A DNA stretch of 40,110 nt from Thermus brockianus. Lineage in GTDB: Bacteria > Deinococcota > Deinococci > Deinococcales > Thermaceae. The notes under the pieces were generated by a model. It did not search any database. It saw only the letters and a program-made list of their open reading frames with translations, and was not told the DNA's origin. Every line of letters begins with the position of its first letter. The first letter of the stretch is position 1. Positions 36,205-40,110 of this stretch are shown piece after piece. Where the stretch lies: the NCBI RefSeq assembly GCF_021462505.1, contig NZ_JAKEDV010000001.1:1-40110 (forward strand). The letters run 5' to 3'. A program made the translations under genes and the position numbers.

Positions 36205-36987
36205 ATGGTGCCAGGGGCGAAGGAAAGGCCGGTGCAGGAGTTCTTAAACGCCCTCCTCTTCCGCCCCCTGGCCCACCTCCTGGTCCGCCTCCTCCTCCCC
36301 ACCCCGGTGCGCCCCCACCATTTGGTCCTCCTCCACACGGGCCTCGTCCTCCTGGCCGCCTGGCTCCTTTACCAGGGCGAGGACCTTTGGGCCGCCTCTC
36401 TCCTCCAGCTCAAGACCGTTCTGGACAACGCCGACGGGCAGCTTGCCCGGCTTAGGGGGGAGGTGAGCGCCTTGGGCCGCTACCTGGACACGGAGATGGA
36501 CTTCCTGGGCAACCTCGCCCTCTTCCTCGCCCTGGCCCTGCGCACGGGGGAGGTGGAGCGAGCCGTCCTCGCCTTCCTCGTCTTCACCCTGGTCCAGTCC
36601 TTTGACTTCAACCTGGAAAGGCTTTACCGGGAGGCGCGGGGGCTTCCCCTTCCCCTTGAGCCGGAGGGCCCGGAAACCCCCTTCCTCCGCCTTCTCCGGG
36701 GGGTTTACGCCCTCCTCTTCCTTCCCCAGGACCGCGCCATCCGGGCCTTGGAGGTTTCCCTGCAAAGGCGCTTGGGCCTGGACCCCGTGCGTTTTTGGGA
36801 CGAGGGGGCTTTGGCGGGGGTGGTGAACCTGGGGCTTACCACGCAGCTCCTCTTCCTCGGGGTTTTCCTCGCCTTCCACCAGCCTGGGGCGTACCTCACC
36901 TTTGTCCTCCTCCAGGCCCTGTATCTTGGCCTTGGGTACGTATGGAGGATCGTCCGCAGTATCCCATCCCCACGGTGGGGGCCTTAG
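36205..36987 (+). CDS. CDP-alcohol phosphatidyltransferase family membrane protein
   Basis: The 260-residue protein transfers a CDP-activated group, probably a phospholipid or polar head group, in the inner membrane. The signature D-G-x2-A-R-x8-G-x3-D-x3-D is perfect: Asp77, Gly78, Ala81, Arg82, Gly91, Asp95 and Asp99. About five to six hydrophobic helices surround it (HHLVLLHTGLVLLAAWLLY, FLGNLALFLALAL, AVLAFLVFTLVQSF and others). The exact alcohol substrate cannot be told from the sequence; Thermus makes unusual glycolipids and phospholipids, so several are possible. The gene overlaps the Nudix gene by 46 bases, a strong sign of translational linkage. Confidence 0.87.
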   Translation: MVPGAKERPVQEFLNALLFRPLAHLLVRLLLPTPVRPHHLVLLHTGLVLLAAWLLYQGEDLWAASLLQLKTVLDNADGQLARLRGEVSALGRYLDTEMDFLGNLALFLALALRTGEVERAVLAFLVFTLVQSFDFNLERLYREARGLPLPLEPEGPETPFLRLLRGVYALLFLPQDRAIRALEVSLQRRLGLDPVRFWDEGALAGVVNLGLTTQLLFLGVFLAFHQPGAYLTFVLLQALYLGLGYVWRIVRSIPSPRWGP

Positions 36988-37358
36988 TGGCGCAAGGGGA
37001 CAAGGTGCTCTTGGTGCGCACCGCCAAGTGGCGGGGGCTATGGGGGGTGCCGGGGGGAAAGGTGGAGTGGGGCGAGCGCCTGGAGGATGCCTTGAGGCGG
37101 GAGATACGGGAGGAGGTGGGGTTAGCGCTCCAGGAGGTCCGGTTCCTCCTGGTGCAGGAGGCCCTCTTTAGCCCGGAGTTCCATAAGCCCACCCACATGC
37201 TCCTTTTCAACTATGTCGCCCAGGGGGAAGGGGAGGTGCGGCCGGGCGAGGAGATCCTGGAGTGGGCCTGGCTTCCCCCGGAGGCGGCCCTCGCCTACCC
37301 CCTCAACACCTTCACCCGGAGGCTTTTGGAAAGGTACCTGGAGGGGCCATGCGGGTAG
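36942..37358 (+). CDS. Nudix hydrolase
   Basis: The 138-residue protein hydrolyses a nucleoside diphosphate linked to another group. The Nudix box GKVEWGERLEDALRREIREEVGL agrees with G-x5-E-x7-REUxEExGU, with Glu residues for Mg2+ binding. It starts with PIPTVGALVAQGDKVLLVRTAKWRGLWGVPGG and ends with a FVRRLL-like basic helix (TRRLLERYLEG). Substrate is unknown; ADP-ribose/ADP-sugar or 8-oxo-type nucleotides are the usual options. The frame is open upstream, but homology begins at the ATG at 36942. It overlaps the phosphotransferase by 46 bases and the SDR gene by 10. Confidence 0.93.
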   Translation: MEDRPQYPIPTVGALVAQGDKVLLVRTAKWRGLWGVPGGKVEWGERLEDALRREIREEVGLALQEVRFLLVQEALFSPEFHKPTHMLLFNYVAQGEGEVRPGEEILEWAWLPPEAALAYPLNTFTRRLLERYLEGPCG

Positions 37359-38053
37359 CCCTGGTCACGGGAAGCGCCAAGGGGATTGGCCGGGCCATCC
37401 TCCTGGCCTTGGCCAAGGAAGGGTTCAACGTGGCCGTGCACTACCGCACCTCCGAGGGCCTGGCGGAGGCCACCCGGAAGGAGGCGGAGGCCCTGGGGGT
37501 AAAGGCCATCAAGGTGCGGGCGGACCTCACCCGGGAGGAGGAGGTGGCGGGCCTGGTGGAGGAGGTGCGCTACCACCTGGGGGGGATTGGGGTCTTGGTG
37601 AACAACGTGGGGGACTACCTCTACAAGCCCATTGAGGAGGTGGGCCTCGAGGAGTGGCGCTGGATCATGGACACCAACCTCACCGCCACCTTCCTCCTCA
37701 CCCAAAGGGTCCTCCCCCTCATGGTGGCCCAAGGCTACGGGCGCATCGTGAACTTGGGCTACGCCGGGGCCACCAACCCCATCGCCCGGCCCCACATCAC
37801 CCCCTACGCCATCGCCAAGATGGGGGTGGTTCTTTACACCAAGGCCATCGCCAAGCGCTTCGCCCAGGCGGGGATCACCGCCAACGTGGTGGCCCCCGGG
37901 GTGGCGGAGAACTCCGTTTCCAAGCCCCTCCAGGAGATCCCCATGGGGCGGCTCGCCCTCCTAGAGGAGGTGGCCCGGGCGGTGCTCTTCTTCGTCCGGG
38001 AGCCCTACCTCACGGGGCAGGTCCTCGAGGTGGCGGGGGGGTGGAACCTGTAG
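37349..38053 (+). CDS. Short-chain dehydrogenase/reductase with altered catalytic Ser
   Basis: The 234-residue classical SDR has the nucleotide motif TGSAKGIG (7-14), VNNVG (84-88), Asn110 in DTNLTATF, and Tyr153 and Lys157 in TPYAIAKMG. It ends with PYLTGQVLEVAGGW. The position of the catalytic Ser (as in VNITS of FabG) reads VNLGY, so Tyr138 seems to stand in its place, with two extra residues before Tyr153. That may alter or abolish activity. His33 and Arg35 after strand 2 suggest NADPH (HYRTSEG). The ATG at 37349 has GGAGGGG shortly before. It sits between Nudix and nrnA. Confidence 0.9.
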   Translation: MRVALVTGSAKGIGRAILLALAKEGFNVAVHYRTSEGLAEATRKEAEALGVKAIKVRADLTREEEVAGLVEEVRYHLGGIGVLVNNVGDYLYKPIEEVGLEEWRWIMDTNLTATFLLTQRVLPLMVAQGYGRIVNLGYAGATNPIARPHITPYAIAKMGVVLYTKAIAKRFAQAGITANVVAPGVAENSVSKPLQEIPMGRLALLEEVARAVLFFVREPYLTGQVLEVAGGWNL

Positions 38054-38054
38054 G

Positions 38055-39041
38055 ATGGGCTTCGTGGACGGGAACGCTCCTGACCCCAAGTACTGGGAGA
38101 AGATGCGGCTTGTGGCCGAGGTCCTGAAAGCGGTGGAGGGCCCCATCTACATCGCCACCCACGTGGACCCCGATGGGGACGCCATCGGTAGCTCCTTGGG
38201 GCTTTACCGGGCCCTCAAGGCCTTGGGTAAGGACGCCCGCTGGGTGGCCGAGCCCCCCCGCTTCCTCCGCTTCCTCCCCAAGGAGGAGGAGTACTCCGAC
38301 CCCGTGGAGAAGCTTCCTCCCGGGGCCACTTTGGTGGCCTTGGACAGCGCCGAGCCCTCGAGGGTGGTGGGGGTGCCGGTGGAGGGCTTCGTCATCAACA
38401 TTGACCACCACGGCACCAACCCCCGCTTCGGCCACCTCCACGTGGTGGACCCCTCCAAGGCGGCCACGGCCCAGATGGTCAAGGACCTCATTGACCTCCT
38501 GGGAGTGGCCTGGACGGCGGAGATCGCCACCCCCGTGCTCACCGGCATCCTCACGGACACCGGCAACTTCCGCTTCGCCAACACCACCCCCGAGGTGCTC
38601 CGGGTGGCGGCGGAGCTCGTGGGCTACGGGGTGAAGCTCGCCGAGCTCACGGACCGCCTCCAGTTCCGCCCCCCCTCCTACTTCCGCCTCATGGGCCAGG
38701 TGCTCTCCACCGTGGCCTTCCACTTCGGGGGGCTCCTCGTCACCGCCCACCTCCCCGAGGAGGCGAAGCGGGAGGAGGAGGACTCCGACGACTTCGTGGG
38801 CCTCATCCGCTACGTGGAGGGGAGCGTGGTCTCCGTCTTCCTGCGCAAGCGGGAGGAGGGGGTGAAGGTGTCCATCCGTTCCCGGGGCGGGGTTTCCGCC
38901 CAGAACATCGCCCTGAAGCTTGGGGGCGGCGGGCACGTGCCCGCCGCCGGGGCCACGCTTAAGGGGGTAGACCTGGACCGGGCCTACGAGCTCGTTTTGG
39001 AGGCAGTCCAGGAGGAGCTTAGGCGGGCGGGGTACCTCTAG
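38055..39041 (+). CDS. nrnA: NanoRNase/pAp phosphatase (DHH family)
   Basis: NrnA degrades short RNAs of two to five nucleotides and can hydrolyse pAp. The 328-residue protein has DHH motifs I-IV (ATHVDPDGDAIGSSLG, VALDSAEP, NIDHHGTNPRFG, VLTGILTDTGNFRFANT). The DHHA1 RNA-binding domain has SIRSRGGVSAQNIALKLGGGGHVPAAGATL. The ATG at 38055 lies one base after the SDR stop. It ends the aroA operon. Its stop overlaps the convergent Uma2-family gene by 23 bases. Confidence 0.95.
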   Translation: MGFVDGNAPDPKYWEKMRLVAEVLKAVEGPIYIATHVDPDGDAIGSSLGLYRALKALGKDARWVAEPPRFLRFLPKEEEYSDPVEKLPPGATLVALDSAEPSRVVGVPVEGFVINIDHHGTNPRFGHLHVVDPSKAATAQMVKDLIDLLGVAWTAEIATPVLTGILTDTGNFRFANTTPEVLRVAAELVGYGVKLAELTDRLQFRPPSYFRLMGQVLSTVAFHFGGLLVTAHLPEEAKREEEDSDDFVGLIRYVEGSVVSVFLRKREEGVKVSIRSRGGVSAQNIALKLGGGGHVPAAGATLKGVDLDRAYELVLEAVQEELRRAGYL

Positions 39042-39567
39042 GAGGATCAAAGGGGAAGGGTGGGTCGCCCAGGAGGAGGGGCGCCACCGCTTCCCCCAGC
39101 TCCAGGAGGAGGCGGAGGCGGTAGCGGCTGCCCTTGGGCTCCCGGTGGACCTCCAGGGTATCCGTTCCCACCAGCCAGACCTCGGGGATGCCGGCCTGGG
39201 CGTAAAGGGGGAGCTTCACCCCTTCGTCCAGTTCCCGGGTGGAGGGGCTTACCTCCACCAACAATAGGACGTCCTCGGGCTGGGGGAGACGGGTTCGGTA
39301 GAAGTCTTCCCGGGGACGGAGGAGGGCCAGGTCGGGTTGGGGCAAGGAGGTGGGGGAGAGAAGGAGAGGGTTTTGCACGTAAACCAGCGCCCGGTCCCCG
39401 TAGTAAAGCTCTAGGCGTTTGGCTAGGTAAGTGACCAAGCCGGCGTGTTCGCTACCAATGGGGGCCATCTCGTACACCTCGCCGTCCAGAAGCTCCAACC
39501 GCACCCCTTCCGGAGCCTTTTCCAGAAGGGCTTGGAACTCCTCGAGGCTCAAACGGTGCCGGATCAC
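39019..39567 (-). CDS. Uma2-family endonuclease-like protein (DUF820)
   Basis: The 182-residue protein matches the Uma2/DUF820 family, common in Cyanobacteria and Thermus. It has RLELLDGEVYEMAPIGSEHAGLVTYLAKRL, PQPDLALLRPREDF (Asp of PD-ExK) and VLLLVEVSPSTRELDEGVKLPLYAQAGIPEVWLV (Glu-x-Val). These are consistent with the restriction-nuclease-like PD-(D/E)xK fold. The function is unknown. The start is GTG at 39567, with a weak AAGGG before, nine bases after the apgM stop. No toxin-antitoxin or mobile partner is seen. Confidence 0.87.
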   Translation of the reverse strand: MIRHRLSLEEFQALLEKAPEGVRLELLDGEVYEMAPIGSEHAGLVTYLAKRLELYYGDRALVYVQNPLLLSPTSLPQPDLALLRPREDFYRTRLPQPEDVLLLVEVSPSTRELDEGVKLPLYAQAGIPEVWLVGTDTLEVHREPKGSRYRLRLLLELGEAVAPLLLGDPPFPFDPPRGTPPA

Positions 39568-39576
39568 CCTTCCATT

Positions 39577-40110
39577 TTAGGCCCCATACTTCAATAGCCG
39601 CCCGGCGTGGGCCAGGAGGAGGGGCATGAGCTCCACCCCCCTTAGGTGGCCGAGGCTTCCCTTCAGGGCCTCGGCCTCCGTGAAGCGCCTCGCCTCGTCC
39701 CGCCGCAGGTAGGGGGCCTTGAGGAGGAGGGGCACGGGGTGCCAGGAGTGGGCCTTGAGGAGGGCGGGGGTGGAGTGGTCCCCGGTGAGGGCGAGGACCT
39801 CGGGCTTTAGGGCGAGGAGCTCGGGCAGGAGGGCGTCAAAGCGCTCAATCTCCCGCACCTTGCCATAGAAGTCCCCGTCCTCCCCTTTGGCGTCCGTCTT
39901 CTTGAAGTGGAGGTAGAAGAACTCGTACCGCTCCCAGTTCTCCCGCAGGGCCTTGATTTTCCCCTCGTGGGCGTCCCCTTCCCCCTCCACGGGGAGGACC
40001 TCCATGCCCACCAGGGCGGCGAGGCCCTTGTACATGGGGTAGCTGGCGATGGCGGCGGCCTTTAGACCATACACCTCCTGGAAGCCGGGGAAGCGGGGGC
40101 CCTTGGGGGG
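39577..40110 (-). CDS. apgM: 2,3-bisphosphoglycerate-independent phosphoglycerate mutase, archaeal type (C-terminal part)
   Basis: This enzyme interconverts 3- and 2-phosphoglycerate in glycolysis. Only the last 178 codons lie in the window; the frame stays open to base 40110, so the start is outside. [31 protein letters not shown], the Lys/His metal area [32 protein letters not shown] and [26 protein letters not shown] mark the alkaline-phosphatase-type fold. Internal starts (for example GTG at 40074) would not give a complete protein. It is upstream of the Uma2-family gene. Confidence 0.93.
   Translation of the reverse strand, partial: PPKGPRFPGFQEVYGLKAAAIASYPMYKGLAALVGMEVLPVEGEGDAHEGKIKALRENWERYEFFYLHFKKTDAKGEDGDFYGKVREIERFDALLPELLALKPEVLALTGDHSTPALLKAHSWHPVPLLLKAPYLRRDEARRFTEAEALKGSLGHLRGVELMPLLLAHAGRLLKYGA

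Noticed and set aside
39019..39567. Uma2-family gene as part of a defence or restriction island
   Set aside because: Neighbours are nrnA and apgM, with no methyltransferase, toxin or mobile gene nearby.

Overview
The window is high-GC, gene-dense chromosomal DNA from a Thermus species. Three things point there. The 16S rRNA 3' end is followed by its own terminator and not by 23S-5S. The proteins closely resemble Thermus thermophilus proteins I recognise: NapA, ClpB (854 aa), DafA (78 aa), the DUF1931 histone-fold protein, the TT1561-type phosphoesterase-like protein and the TTHA1346-type isomerase-like protein. Many starts are leaderless or directly coupled to the upstream gene. Small differences from the T. 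thermophilus proteins I remember suggest a relative of that species, not necessarily HB8 or HB27. There is no phage, insertion sequence, CRISPR array or tRNA. No gene-free stretch exceeds about 170 bp, so this is core chromosome with a few lineage-specific genes.

Layout. 1-7.7 kb: 16S 3' end and terminator, leaderless guaB, a small winged-helix protein, an unknown protein, the large glutamate synthase gltB with a near-consensus promoter, and a standalone sensor globin. 7.6-10.7 kb: dnaB on the minus strand and a divergent TPR/lytic-transglycosylase lipoprotein. 10.7-16.3 kb (all minus): a run led by a DUF1931 histone-fold protein, then PsiE-family, KhtT-like and KhtU-like genes, then a membrane serine protease, a rhomboid protease, a CBS protein and the NapA Na+/H+ antiporter.

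16.4-28.6 kb is a proteostasis cluster. One minus-strand operon is clpB - ferritin-like - eRF1-like (baeRF) - hsp20 - phosphoesterase-like - thioredoxin - hsp20. Upstream lies dnaK - grpE - dnaJ - dafA, then divergent ftsH and convergent hup. The clpB promoter (TTGACA-17-TATGCT) carries a perfect inverted repeat CTTGACA-N7-TGTCAAG, with the geometry of the HspR operator HAIR.

28.6-34.2 kb: plsC - nfi - sugar-phosphate isomerase-like gene, diverging from manA at a compact promoter whose -10 reads in both directions, then a large STAND/TPR/SARP-type regulator. 34.3-39.0 kb (plus): a tightly overlapping operon aroA - cmk - CDP-alcohol phosphotransferase - Nudix - SDR - nrnA. 39.0-40.1 kb (minus): a Uma2-family nuclease-like gene and the C-terminal part of apgM, which runs off the window.

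The best candidates for undescribed biology are three. First, an eRF1-like protein with a GGQ-like loop (RGGAGQ) sits inside the ClpB/sHsp operon. Second, a HAIR-like operator lies next to dafA, a MerR/HspR-fold gene in the position hspR holds in actinobacterial dnaK operons. Third, a histone-fold protein leads a K+/H+ antiporter operon.
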